Positions 25,361 to 34,455 are shown, counted from the first letter of the stretch. The stretch is DNA of 64,000 nt from Acanthamoeba sp. SK_2022b (GCA_027943245.1 JANDJZ010001759.1:1-64000), one strand, 5' to 3'. The notes: generated from the letters alone by a model not told the origin. A program made the numbers and translations.

Positions 25361-26443
25361 ATGAACCATAAAAGCGTGCTGATGACGCTGCTCATCCTGC
25401 TGCCGGCCGCCGCCAGCGGCGCGGAAATCGTCAATAAAGACGGCAATAAACTGGATCTGTACGGCCAGCTGAACGGCGTGCATTACTTCAGCAGCGACGC
25501 CGACAATAACGGCGACCGCTCCTATACCCGCTTCGGTTTCAAAGGCGAAACGCAGATCGGCGACGCGCTGACGGGGTATGGGCAGTGGGAATATCAGGCA
25601 GGGCTCGATCAGCCGGAAAGCGCCGGACCGGGCGACAGCTATACCCGCCTGGGCTTTGCCGGATTGACGTTCGGCCCCTGGGGCAGCCTGGATTACGGCC
25701 GCAACTACGGCCTGCTGTATGACGTGGCCGGCTGGACGGACGTGCTGCCTGAATTCGGCAACGACAGCTACGAAGCGGCCGACAACTTTATGACCGGCCG
25801 CGCCAACGGCCTGCTGACCTACCACAACCGCAGCCTGGGCGGTCTGGTCGACGGCCTGGATCTCGGCCTGCAATATCAGGGGAAGAATCGGGGGGACGAC
25901 GCTCAACGGGCGAAGGATATCCAGACGCAAAACGGCGATGGCTACGCCTTTTCCGCCACCTACGACACCGGCGTGGGGCTCAACGTTGGCGGCGCCTACG
26001 CCAACTCTGCGCGCACGCTGGCGCAACAGCGCTTCGGCCTGGCTGACGGCGATCGCGCCCGGGCCTGGACGCTGGGGCTGAAATACGACCAGGACAACCT
26101 CTACCTGGCGGCAAGCTACGCGCGCACCGAGAACATGACCTACGTCGACGGCGATCGCTACGCCGGCTTCGCCCCTCGCGCGGACGCTATTGAGGCGGTC
26201 GCGCAGTATCACTTCGATTCCGGCGTCACGCCCTCGCTGGCCTACCTGCAAACGCGCGGCCGCAACCTGCCCGGCATTGGCGACGCCGATCTGGTCAAAT
26301 ACCTGGATCTGGCTCTGAATTACAGCTTCAACGCCAACATGTCGACCTACGTAGAGTACAAACTCAACCTGCTGCAACGGCAGAACGCCGTCGGCGCCGG
26401 CGCCGACGACATCGTCGAAACCGGCATCATGTATCAGTTCTGA
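25361..26443 (+). CDS. Outer-membrane porin of the OmpC/OmpF type
   Basis: A 360-residue trimeric-porin-like protein. It has a signal peptide (residues 1-20, ending AAASGA), the family start AEIVNKDGNKLDLYGQLNG, the loop-3 entry GSLDYGRNYGLLYDV and a terminal Phe (MYQF). It is 32 bases after the first ATPase gene and closes the transcription unit before a strong hairpin, so it is presumably made together with the transporter to give the same solute passage through the outer membrane. The start at 25361 follows GGGGAACTGAA. Confidence 0.9.
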   Translation: MNHKSVLMTLLILLPAAASGAEIVNKDGNKLDLYGQLNGVHYFSSDADNNGDRSYTRFGFKGETQIGDALTGYGQWEYQAGLDQPESAGPGDSYTRLGFAGLTFGPWGSLDYGRNYGLLYDVAGWTDVLPEFGNDSYEAADNFMTGRANGLLTYHNRSLGGLVDGLDLGLQYQGKNRGDDAQRAKDIQTQNGDGYAFSATYDTGVGLNVGGAYANSARTLAQQRFGLADGDRARAWTLGLKYDQDNLYLAASYARTENMTYVDGDRYAGFAPRADAIEAVAQYHFDSGVTPSLAYLQTRGRNLPGIGDADLVKYLDLALNYSFNANMSTYVEYKLNLLQRQNAVGAGADDIVETGIMYQF

Positions 26444-26451
26444 TCCCCATC

Positions 26452-26480
26452 CCGGCCGGAGGGCGCTCTCCGGCCGGTTC
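26452..26480 (+). terminator. Terminator-like hairpin after the porin
   Basis: A perfect ten-base stem (26452-26461 with 26468-26477) around six bases, then TTC. The T-run is poor, but the hairpin separates this operon from the next leader. Confidence 0.6.
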
Positions 26481-26658
26481 ATGATTTAACTTTCGTCCGC
26501 CCCCTTATTCTCTCGTTTAACTCAGGTTTATATTTCCATAAAATGATGCCTATATTCATTCTGGCACTTTCTGTTTACGCCCCGTTTAATGAATAAAGAA
26601 AATCTTTCCCGCATTCATATTAAATTACATTTTGCCGCCATAATTCGGCGTAACCACA

Positions 26659-26688
26659 TTGAATAACAGGCTATAGCACGCGTATTAT
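26659..26688 (+). promoter_or_regulatory. Candidate promoter of the second leader unit
   Basis: TTGAAT, 18 bases, TATTAT. Transcription would begin around 26695, some 20 bases before mini-ORF 2. Confidence 0.5.
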
Positions 26689-26717
26689 GGCCACACGAAA
26701 AATAACGGGAGAATGAT

Positions 26718-26780
26718 ATGGACGGCGACAGTTGGTTGTTTATTTTATTGTTGGAATCGCTGAGGTCACAGGAGCAATAG
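26718..26780 (+). CDS. Leader mini-ORF 2 (20 residues) upstream of the second ATPase
   Basis: MDGDSWLFILLLESLRSQEQ. The ATG follows CGGGAGA. Like mini-ORF 1 it starts with acidic residues, then Ser-aromatic and a hydrophobic run, and its stop codon is one base before the conserved CATCC/hairpin element. Nucleotide identity with mini-ORF 1 is limited while the peptide pattern is kept, which suggests selection on the peptide. Confidence 0.55.
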   Translation: MDGDSWLFILLLESLRSQEQ

Positions 26781-26781
26781 T

Positions 26782-26815
26782 CATCCCATTGCATCCTGAA
26801 AGTGTCAGGATATGA
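26782..26815 (+). promoter_or_regulatory. Conserved leader hairpin, copy 2
   Basis: CATCC, then TGCATCCTGAAAG with stem ATCCTG/CAGGAT and loop AAAGTGT. It shares block order, loop start AAAG and stem position with the element at 22600-22639. It lies about 210 bases before the second ATPase start. Confidence 0.6.
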
Positions 26816-27027
26816 GTCAGTTATAGCATCCCTTCGCTTTACCCTTCAGCCTCTGGCCTCCGCGCATGCCGCACCGGCACGCCCGATGGGCTAACCCCTC
26901 CAGCATAAGCGTTTTAACAGTCCGATAACGGTCAGGCTTATTTGCACCCGCATTTATTTTACGCCTGCCGGCGATAAATATCGGCCCTTTTTCCATGCTC
27001 ATATTTTTAATTGGGTGGAGACGGATC

Positions 27028-27807
27028 ATGATGGTAAAAAAAACCACGCTGCTGATGGTCAATAACGTCAGCAAAAGCGTTCAGCCTACCGGTAAAGAAA
27101 AACGTCTGGTGCTGAATGAAATCAATTTGCGCCTTTACGACAACGAGGTCGTCAGCATTTTGGGGCAGTCCGGCTCGGGTAAATCCACCCTGCTGCGCAT
27201 GCTTTCCGGCCTGATCGCGCCGGATCTGGGCAGCGTGATGCTAGGGGATAAAAAAGTCTCGGGGCCGAATCCGCAGATCAACATGGTGTTCCAGACCTTC
27301 GCCATTTTCCCGTGGCTGAACGTCTACCAAAATATCGCCTTCGGGCTGCAGGCGCAGGATCTGCCGCCGCAGGTGGTCGAAACCCAGACGCTGAAAATGC
27401 TCGATCTGGTCGGGCTCACGCCCTACCGCGACGCCTACCCGCGCGAGCTTTCCGGCGGCATGCGCCAGCGGGTCGGCTTCGCGCGCGCGCTGGCGGTAGA
27501 ACCGATGCTGCTGTTGCTGGACGAACCCTTTTCCGCGCTGGACGTCTATACCGGCGAACACCTGCGCAGCGATCTGCTGCATATCTGGAGCACGCGCCAG
27601 ATCAAAACCCGCTCCATAGTGCTGGTCACCCACAGCGTAGAGGAGGCGGTGATGATGTCTGACCGCATCCTCCTGCTGGGCGCCGGCACCCTCGACGGCT
27701 GCTATCACATCACGCAGCGCCGCGAGGCGCGCACCCGCGAGGGGATGCAGCCGCTGACGGACAAAATCAGCGAGACGCTCAGCCGGCAGATCGCCGCCGC
27801 GCACTGA
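27028..27807 (+). CDS. ABC transporter ATP-binding protein (second)
   Basis: A 259-residue ATPase, paralogous to the one at 24537 over the whole core: GQSGSGKSTLLRMLSGL, NMVFQTFAIFPWLNVYQNIAFGL, RELSGGMRQRVGFARALAVEP, LLLLDEPFSALD, VTHSVEEA. It heads a separate transcription unit with its own mini-ORF/hairpin leader, followed by an MgtC-like gene. Its natural partner is the fused permease four genes upstream. The start at 27028 has TGGAG upstream; a second ATG follows directly. Confidence 0.9.
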   Translation: MMVKKTTLLMVNNVSKSVQPTGKEKRLVLNEINLRLYDNEVVSILGQSGSGKSTLLRMLSGLIAPDLGSVMLGDKKVSGPNPQINMVFQTFAIFPWLNVYQNIAFGLQAQDLPPQVVETQTLKMLDLVGLTPYRDAYPRELSGGMRQRVGFARALAVEPMLLLLDEPFSALDVYTGEHLRSDLLHIWSTRQIKTRSIVLVTHSVEEAVMMSDRILLLGAGTLDGCYHITQRREARTREGMQPLTDKISETLSRQIAAAH

Positions 27808-27919
27808 GCGCCGCCCTGGACTGGCGGGACGGAACCCCGCCAACTTAACTACCTGTTTATCAAGAGTTACCCCACCACGGGTGGCTCATGATAAGCGGAT
27901 AATACATCGAGTTATTATC

Positions 27920-28612
27920 ATGCATTTCATTCATACACTGCTGACGCTGCTGACCGCGTCCATCCTGGGCGCGGCCATCGGCTACGAAAGACAGTTCCGC
28001 CAGCGCACCGCCGGGCTGCGCACCAACACGCTGGTGGCCACCAGCGCGGCGATCTTCGTCCATCTGGCCATGACCATCGACGGCAGCGGCGGCGCGGTGC
28101 GCGTCATCTCCTACGTGGTCTCCGGCGTCGGCTTTCTCGGCGCCGGGGCCATCATGAAGGAAGGGATGAACATCCGCGGCCTGAACACCGCCGCCACGCT
28201 CTGGGGCTCCGCGGCGGTCGGCGCCTGCGCCGGCTGCGGCCTGTACGGCGATGCGCTGGCCGCCACGCTGTTCGTGCTCGCCGCCAACACCCTGTTGCGC
28301 CCGCTGGTCAATATGGTCAACAAACAGCCCTTCAATGACCTTAACGGCGAGTCTACCTACCAGATTTGCGTCATTGCCTTCGAGCATGAGCAGCGTGAGG
28401 CGCTGGCCAAATTCAAACAGGTGCTGCAGGGGGAAAACTGCTTTATCTCGCATCTGGATATCGAACCCTTCGGCGACGACGACGTGGAGATCACCGCCAC
28501 CTTGATGCCGGCCTCCGTCACCACGCCGGTGCTCGACCAGACCATCAATAAATTGCTGAACGACAGCATGATGAAACAGGCCTATTACAGCCGCATCGCC
28601 GGCTCCGGCTGA
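27920..28612 (+). CDS. MgtC/SapB-family membrane protein
   Basis: A 230-residue protein with four to five membrane helices in the first ~140 residues and a soluble C-terminal domain (about 150-230), as in MgtC. The family core GAAIGYERQFRQRTAGLRTNTLVATSAAIFV and VGFLGAGAIMKEGMNIRGLNTAATLW is intact. MgtC proteins help cells survive low magnesium and phagocytosis and dampen ATP synthase activity in Salmonella. Here it follows an ABC ATPase gene by 112 bases in a unit with a structured leader. That hints that the transporter acts in ion homeostasis, though a direct link is inference. Confidence 0.88.
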   Translation: MHFIHTLLTLLTASILGAAIGYERQFRQRTAGLRTNTLVATSAAIFVHLAMTIDGSGGAVRVISYVVSGVGFLGAGAIMKEGMNIRGLNTAATLWGSAAVGACAGCGLYGDALAATLFVLAANTLLRPLVNMVNKQPFNDLNGESTYQICVIAFEHEQREALAKFKQVLQGENCFISHLDIEPFGDDDVEITATLMPASVTTPVLDQTINKLLNDSMMKQAYYSRIAGSG

Positions 28613-28639
28613 TGCCGTTCACTTCCAGGGAGATCAACC

Positions 28640-29524
28640 ATGAAAACCATGCCAAAGCTGGCGCATCTGACGATGTTCAAAGACATTGTCCACTGTGGAA
28701 GCTTGCACGAGGCCGCGAAAAAGCTGGCTATCTCGCAGCCGACGCTCAGCCGGGTGCTGAAAGAGCTGGAAATGACCATCGGTGCGCGGCTGCTGGAACG
28801 CAGCAACCGCGGCGTGCGTCTGACGGCGGTCGGCGAGCTGTTTTACCGGCGGATAGACGCCGCCACCAATCAGTTGCTCAACGCGTTTGACGAGCTGCGC
28901 GGCCTGAGCGCTGACGGCGAGAAGCGCCTGCGGGTGGGGATGAGCGTCGATCCGCTGCTGTGCTATCTGCCTCAGGTGCTCGAAGGCTTCAACCGCCGCT
29001 ACCCGCATACCCGGGTGACGGTGGTGGAAGACGGCCCGGAAGGCCTGCTGGCCCGGCTGCGAAACTGCGAGCTGGATTTGGCGGTCAGCAGCCTGAACGG
29101 CGCGGCGGGCGGCGCCGATCTGGCCATGCAGGCGCTGAAGAGCGAGCGCTTCTCGCTCTATCAGGGAGGCGATCTTACCGCAGCCGGGCAGCCGCCGGCC
29201 GAGGCCAAATGGGTGGTGCCGCGCTCCTGCTCGGTGGGGCATGCCGCCATCCGCGAGATCGCCGAACGCTACACGCCGCACGGCCAGATCGTCGAGACCG
29301 ACTCCTTCCTGGCGACCTGGTGCCTGGTCAGGCAGCAGGGCTATATCGCGCTGCTGAGCGATCGGGTGGTCGCACACTACGCTCCGCAGCTGCACCTGCA
29401 GAAAATCCCGACGCACGAGATCGACATCAGCGCGCGCTTTTACGTCTTTACCCGCCATGAACCGGCCACGCCGCCGCTCAGCGCCGCGTTTATCCACCTG
29501 CTGCAGGCCATGCAGACGGTTTGA
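28640..29524 (+). CDS. LysR-family regulator of the ABC/MgtC locus
   Basis: A 294-residue LysR protein with N-terminal helix-turn-helix (LHEAAKKLAISQPTLSRVLKELEMTIGARLLER, in two parts) and effector domain from about residue 90. It is 27 bases after the MgtC-like gene on the same strand, so it may be co-transcribed and control the whole locus. The start follows CCAGGGAG. Confidence 0.82.
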   Translation: MKTMPKLAHLTMFKDIVHCGSLHEAAKKLAISQPTLSRVLKELEMTIGARLLERSNRGVRLTAVGELFYRRIDAATNQLLNAFDELRGLSADGEKRLRVGMSVDPLLCYLPQVLEGFNRRYPHTRVTVVEDGPEGLLARLRNCELDLAVSSLNGAAGGADLAMQALKSERFSLYQGGDLTAAGQPPAEAKWVVPRSCSVGHAAIREIAERYTPHGQIVETDSFLATWCLVRQQGYIALLSDRVVAHYAPQLHLQKIPTHEIDISARFYVFTRHEPATPPLSAAFIHLLQAMQTV

Positions 29525-29605
29525 GGAGACAGGTCGCCGGAAACGTTCGGCACCCGATAAGCGAACTGAAAAACAGGGGGTTAAAGCCGGCCGGTTATTC
29601 CGGGG

Positions 29606-29684
29606 TCTGCATTGGCAACAGCGGCAGCCTGGCGGTGATTGCCAATGCAGAAGCACAGAAAGGTATTATTGCGCCCTTCTGTGC
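29606..29684. repeat. Two adjacent inverted repeats
   Basis: A perfect 13-base inverted repeat (29606-29618 with 29639-29651, 20-base loop) is followed by a second, 11-base one with one mismatch (29653-29663 with 29674-29684). Neither has a T-run. The same bases keep a plus-strand reading frame open to a stop at 29731-29733, whose translation looks like the C-terminus of a transporter, so this may be either structured RNA or a gene remnant. Confidence 0.45.
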
Positions 29685-29711
29685 CACCCTCATCGGCAAC
29701 CCGCACGGCCA

Positions 29712-30503
29712 TTACGCCATGACGGTTTTATAAAGCAATTCGTCGAGCGAGAAATCACTGCGCGCGCAGCTATCAGGTAATTCAGCCGGTTGTTCATGAG
29801 CCTTAAGCGCTTGCAGAATAAACGCGTGTATCAGCTCCCTACGGGGACCGTATTCTGCTTCTCCGGCTCTTTTTTTGGCCGCCAACAAGGCATGAATTTC
29901 CGCTAACAACAATGGATCGCTCACCGTTCCAGCCAGCAGGTGATCGAAACGCATTGGCGGCACCCCTTTGCCTGCTTCTATCCAAAGGACGGCCAGCAGT
30001 GGCCGCAGAACGTAGAAATATTTTTTTAGGCGCACTTCCTCGCCTTGCAAGTAGCCGCGGAAATTTTTACGCGCCATGGAAAGATAATGCCAGCGTGCTC
30101 GCGTTGCGGAAAACCACTCAGGTACGACGCCTTTCAGCGCCTCTACACTTTCAGCATCCTGCTGATAAACCACCGGTGAATCCAGCCATTCGATCAACGT
30201 CGGGTTAGCTCGCTTTAACAGGCCGAGCGACTTGCGCCATTCCCACCCACAGACGTCGAGCTCATCATCTATCGGCAGCTCGATCACGTCACGCTGCGTC
30301 TCAACGCGCAAATACCATTCAGGCCGATGCACATACAAGAAACGCACGTCGTAATCACTGTCCGGCGAGGCAAATCCCCATCCACGGCTGCCGGACTCGC
30401 AGGCATATAACACCCTTACGTCATATCGCGCTTCTATTTCACGCAACACCTTTTTTATTTTGACGCGCATTTCACTGCTGACGCCTTCTGTTTGTTCTTC
30501 CAT
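29712..30503 (-). CDS. Predicted nucleotidyltransferase (YcgL/COG3541 type)
   Basis: About 263 residues. The nucleotidyltransferase motif is CESGSRGWGFASPDSDYDVRFLY (Gly-Ser, then Asp-x-Asp), with a third acidic strand near ELPIDDELDVCGWE. A helical C-terminal part follows. Proteins of this group are stand-alone enzymes of unknown target; some sit in phage or defence neighbourhoods. Start at 30503 has AAGGA seven bases upstream; 30521 is also possible. It is a single gene between the LysR regulator and btsT. Confidence 0.8.
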   Translation of the reverse strand: MEEQTEGVSSEMRVKIKKVLREIEARYDVRVLYACESGSRGWGFASPDSDYDVRFLYVHRPEWYLRVETQRDVIELPIDDELDVCGWEWRKSLGLLKRANPTLIEWLDSPVVYQQDAESVEALKGVVPEWFSATRARWHYLSMARKNFRGYLQGEEVRLKKYFYVLRPLLAVLWIEAGKGVPPMRFDHLLAGTVSDPLLLAEIHALLAAKKRAGEAEYGPRRELIHAFILQALKAHEQPAELPDSCARSDFSLDELLYKTVMA

Positions 30504-30815
30504 GTCTTCATCCTTTTCCATACGTTGCCTAACGCAGGGTATATACGATTCTCACCCGACACAACTGCGCCGCTATATTCAAAACATGATGAAACCAGCC
30601 GCCAACCGCTTACCCCACCAATCCAACCGTTCACCCGGCGAATCTGACCGCTGAGCGAAATACGCCTGTCTTCCCCCCTTATCCCCGGCGATGATGAGCT
30701 GTTCCTAAACCCGCCTTACCTCGGGAAAGACGCTACGGCTCACCGCGCCACTCTGACATCTCTTACAAGCGGATGAGTTCATTCATATTTTGCAGACTGG
30801 AATTAAGGATACCTC

Positions 30816-32996
30816 ATGAAACGAGAGGGGATTTTAAAGCACATTCCGTGGATGCTGCTGGGGATACTCGGCGCAGCCTGCCTCGGCGTGGTGGCGCTGC
30901 GCCGCGGCGAACACATCAGCGCGCTGTGGATCGTCGTCGCTTCGGTGGCGGTGTATCTGGTGGCCTACCGCTACTACAGCCTGTACATCGCCACCAAGGT
31001 GATGAAGCTGGACGCCGGCCGCGCCACCCCGGCGGTGGTCAACAACGACGGCCTGAACTACGTGCCGACCAACAAGAACGTGCTGTTCGGCCACCACTTC
31101 GCCGCCATCGCCGGCGCCGGGCCGCTGGTGGGGCCGGTGCTGGCCGCGCAGGTCGGCTACCTGCCCGGCACGTTGTGGCTGCTGGGCGGCGTGGTGCTGG
31201 CAGGGGCAGTGCAGGACTTTATGGTGCTGTTCATCTCCTCGCGCCGCAACGGCGCCTCGCTCGGTGAGATCATCAAAAAAGAGATGGGGCCGATACCGGG
31301 CACCATCGCGCTGTTCGGCTGCTTCCTGATCATGATCATCATCCTGGCGGTGCTGGCGCTGATCGTGGTGAAAGCGCTGGCGGAGAGCCCGTGGGGCGTG
31401 TTCACCGTCTGCTCCACCGTGCCGATCGCGCTGTTTATGGGCATCTACATGCGCTATCTGCGCCCCGGCCGCGTGGGTGAAGTGTCGATCATCGGCATCG
31501 TGCTGCTGGTGGCCGCCATCTGGTTCGGCGGCGTGGTAGCGCACGATCCGTACTGGGGCCCGGCGCTGACCTTTAAAGACACCACCATCACCTTCACGCT
31601 GATCGGCTACGCCTTTGTCTCCGCCCTGCTGCCGGTGTGGCTGATCCTGGCGCCGCGCGACTACCTGGCCACCTTCCTGAAAATCGGCGTGATCGTCGGG
31701 CTGGCGATCGGCATCGTGATCCTCAACCCTGAGCTGAAAATGCCGGCGGTCACCCAGTTCGTCGACGGCACCGGCCCGGTGTGGAAAGGCACCCTGTTCC
31801 CGTTCCTGTTCATTACCATCGCCTGCGGCGCGGTCTCCGGCTTCCATGCGCTGATCGCCTCCGGCACCACGCCGAAGCTGTTGGCCAATGAGACCGACGC
31901 GCGCTTTATCGGCTACGGCGCGATGCTGATGGAGTCCTTCGTCGCCATCATGGCGCTGGTGGCGGCTTCCATCATCGAGCCGGGCCTGTACTTCGCCATG
32001 AACACCCCGCCGGCGGCGCTGGGCATCACCATGCCGGACCTGCACCGCCTGGGCACCGAAGACGCGCCGATGATCATGGCTTCGCTGAAGGACGTGACCG
32101 TGCATGCGGCGGCGGCGGTCAGCTCATGGGGCTTCGTCATCAGCCCGGAACAGATCCTGCAGACTGCCACCGACATCGGCGAACCTTCGGTGCTGAACCG
32201 CGCCGGCGGCGCGCCAACGCTGGCGGTGGGCATCGCCCACGTGTTCCACCAGATCATTCCGGGCGCCAACATGGGCTTCTGGTACCACTTCGGCATTCTG
32301 TTCGAGGCGCTGTTCATCCTGACCGCGCTGGACGCCGGCACCCGCTCCGGCCGCTTTATGCTGCAGGATCTGCTGGGCAACTTCGTGCCGTTCCTGAAGA
32401 AAACCGACTCGCTGGTGGCCGGCATCGTCGGCACCGCCGGCTGCGTCGGGCTGTGGGGCTACCTGCTGTATCAGGGCGTGGTGGATCCGCTCGGCGGCGT
32501 GAAGAGCCTGTGGCCGCTGTTCGGCATCTCCAACCAGATGCTGGCCGCCGTGGCGCTGGTGCTGGGCACCGTGGTGCTGATTAAGATGAAGCGCACCCAA
32601 TACATCTGGGTGACCGTGCTGCCGGCGGTGTGGCTGCTGATCTGCACCACCTACGCGCTGGGGCTGAAGCTGTTCAGCGACAACCCGCAGCTGGAAGGCT
32701 TCTTCTTCCTGGCCGGCGAGTACAAGCGCAAGATCGCCGAAGGCGGCGCCGAGCTGAGCGCCCAGCAGATCGCCAACATGAACCACATCGTGGTGAACAA
32801 CTACACCAACGCCGGGCTGAGCATTCTGTTCCTGCTGGTGGTGTACAGCATCATCTTCTACGGGGTGAAAACCGCGCTGGCGGCGCACAAAAACCCGAAA
32901 CGCACCGACCAGGAAACGCCTTACGTGCCGGTGCCGCAGGCCGCGCCCGCCGACGGCGTAACTGAGGGGGAGGTCAAAGTTTCGACCCAGCATTGA
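30816..32996 (+). CDS. btsT: Pyruvate/H+ symporter BtsT (CstA family)
   Basis: A 726-residue inner-membrane carrier with about 16-18 helices, near-identical in many stretches to E. coli BtsT (YjiY, 716 residues), for example HIPWMLLGILGA, RRGEHISALWIVVAS and the C-terminal KRTDQETPYVPVP. BtsT imports pyruvate with protons and in E. coli is induced through the BtsSR histidine kinase system. It is followed by yjiX and yjiA, the same order as in E. coli, which separates it from the CstA paralogue. Start at 30816 with AAGGA. Confidence 0.95.
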   Translation: MKREGILKHIPWMLLGILGAACLGVVALRRGEHISALWIVVASVAVYLVAYRYYSLYIATKVMKLDAGRATPAVVNNDGLNYVPTNKNVLFGHHFAAIAGAGPLVGPVLAAQVGYLPGTLWLLGGVVLAGAVQDFMVLFISSRRNGASLGEIIKKEMGPIPGTIALFGCFLIMIIILAVLALIVVKALAESPWGVFTVCSTVPIALFMGIYMRYLRPGRVGEVSIIGIVLLVAAIWFGGVVAHDPYWGPALTFKDTTITFTLIGYAFVSALLPVWLILAPRDYLATFLKIGVIVGLAIGIVILNPELKMPAVTQFVDGTGPVWKGTLFPFLFITIACGAVSGFHALIASGTTPKLLANETDARFIGYGAMLMESFVAIMALVAASIIEPGLYFAMNTPPAALGITMPDLHRLGTEDAPMIMASLKDVTVHAAAAVSSWGFVISPEQILQTATDIGEPSVLNRAGGAPTLAVGIAHVFHQIIPGANMGFWYHFGILFEALFILTALDAGTRSGRFMLQDLLGNFVPFLKKTDSLVAGIVGTAGCVGLWGYLLYQGVVDPLGGVKSLWPLFGISNQMLAAVALVLGTVVLIKMKRTQYIWVTVLPAVWLLICTTYALGLKLFSDNPQLEGFFFLAGEYKRKIAEGGAELSAQQIANMNHIVVNNYTNAGLSILFLLVVYSIIFYGVKTALAAHKNPKRTDQETPYVPVPQAAPADGVTEGEVKVSTQH

Positions 32997-33214
32997 TGTG
33001 ATTTAACGGATACCCTGCATAATAAACGTTAAGCAGTACCCAAAGCCGCACGGCCTGTGCATCGCAAGATGCCAGGCGTGCGGCGCGATGCAATCGAGAT
33101 ACCCGGGGCGACCCGGAGGTGGGGCATCCCTGCGGGAACCCTATCCCCCGGCTTCCCCTAATATCAGGCTTAAGCAAGCGCTGTAGTGATGCAGGGTAAA
33201 GTTGGAGAAGGCTT

Positions 33215-33418
33215 ATGTTCGGAAATCTCGGCCAGGCGGGGAAATACCTCGGGCAGGCGGCGCGCATGTTGGTGGGCGTGCCTGACTACGATACCTACGT
33301 CCAGCACATGAAAGACAACCACCCGGACAAGCCGGTGATGACCTATAAAGAATTTTTCCGCGAGCGCCAGCAAGCGCGCTACGGCGGCGACGGCAAAGGC
33401 GGCATGCGCTGCTGTTAA
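33215..33418 (+). CDS. yjiX: YbdD/YjiX family small protein
   Basis: A 67-residue cytoplasmic protein with the family pattern [28 protein letters not shown] and the C-terminal [12 protein letters not shown]. YbdD/YjiX proteins always accompany CstA/BtsT carriers and are needed for their activity in tested cases. The start follows GGAGAAGG. The 218-base gap after btsT holds GC-rich dyads but no other gene. Confidence 0.93.
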   Translation: MFGNLGQAGKYLGQAARMLVGVPDYDTYVQHMKDNHPDKPVMTYKEFFRERQQARYGGDGKGGMRCC

Positions 33419-33439
33419 CCCGCAGTCACAAGGACCCGT

Positions 33440-34402
33440 ATGAAACCCATTGCAGTCACCATCCTGACCGGCTTTTTGGGCGCCGGCAAAACCACCCTGC
33501 TGCGCCACATCCTGAACGCCGAACACGGCTATAAAATCGCGGTCATCGAGAACGAGTTCGGCGAAGTGCCGATCGACGACGCGCTGATCGGCGATCGCGC
33601 CAGCCGCATCACTACCCTGAGCAACGGCTGTATCTGCTGCAGCAAGTCCAACGAACTGGCGGACGCGCTGCTGGATCTGCTGGACGGCGTCGACAGCGGC
33701 CAGCTGACGTTCGATCGGCTGATCATCGAATGCACCGGCATGGCCGATCCCGGCCCGATTACCCAGACCTTTTTCTCGCACGAGATCCTGTGCGAGCGCT
33801 TCCTGCTGGACGGCATCATCACCCTGGTGGACGCGGCGCACGCCGAGCAGCAGCTGAGCCAGTTCAGCATCGCCCAGGCGCAGGTGGGCTATGCCGACCG
33901 CCTCCTGCTGACCAAAACCGACGTGGCGCCGGACTGCGAAGCGCTGATCCAGCGGCTGCAGCGGATCAACGCCCGCGCGCCGGTCTACCAGGTGACGCAC
34001 GGCGATATCGATCTGAGCGTGCTGTTCGACATCGAAGGCTTTACGCTGAACGACAAGCTCAACCTGACGCCGCCCACCCCGCTGTTCCGCCGCATCCCGC
34101 AGCCGCAGAGCGACATCCGCTCGATCGTAGTGACGCTGGAGCGCCCGCTACCGCTGATGCAAATCTCCGACGTGATGGAAGGCCTGCTGCTGGAATACGC
34201 CGACAACCTGCTGCGCTACAAAGGCATTCTGTCTATCGAAGACGAGCCGCGCCGCCTGCTGTTCCAGGGCGTACAGCGCCTGTATAACGCCGACTGGGAT
34301 CGGGAATGGCTGCCTGGTGAGGAACGTCGGAGTACCTTGGTATTTATTGGCGTGGATCTGCCGGAGGAAGAGATTCGGGGAAGGATTGGGGGGTTGGGGT
34401 AA
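33440..34402 (+). CDS. yjiA: COG0523 GTPase YjiA
   Basis: A 320-residue G3E-family P-loop GTPase, of the class of metal-insertion chaperones. Walker A GFLGAGKTT is at 11-19, the metal-binding CxCC motif at Cys64, Cys66 and Cys67 (NGCICC), and the guanine-specificity motif TKTD around residue 155. The C-terminal CobW-type domain is complete. It ends the btsT-yjiX-yjiA unit. In E. coli the immigration control region of restriction genes begins immediately after yjiA; here too the defence island begins at this point. Confidence 0.93.
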   Translation: MKPIAVTILTGFLGAGKTTLLRHILNAEHGYKIAVIENEFGEVPIDDALIGDRASRITTLSNGCICCSKSNELADALLDLLDGVDSGQLTFDRLIIECTGMADPGPITQTFFSHEILCERFLLDGIITLVDAAHAEQQLSQFSIAQAQVGYADRLLLTKTDVAPDCEALIQRLQRINARAPVYQVTHGDIDLSVLFDIEGFTLNDKLNLTPPTPLFRRIPQPQSDIRSIVVTLERPLPLMQISDVMEGLLLEYADNLLRYKGILSIEDEPRRLLFQGVQRLYNADWDREWLPGEERRSTLVFIGVDLPEEEIRGRIGGLG

Positions 34403-34455
34403 GGGGGACTTGGATATGGGAGCCTGTGGGTGGGCTCCTTTATGGGCATATGGTG

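Noticed and set aside
34403..34455. Search for a direct repeat of the tRNA-Leu 3' end at the left edge of the island
   Set aside because: No copy of the tRNA end was seen near yjiA, and no integrase gene is in the interval, so attachment sites cannot be called.
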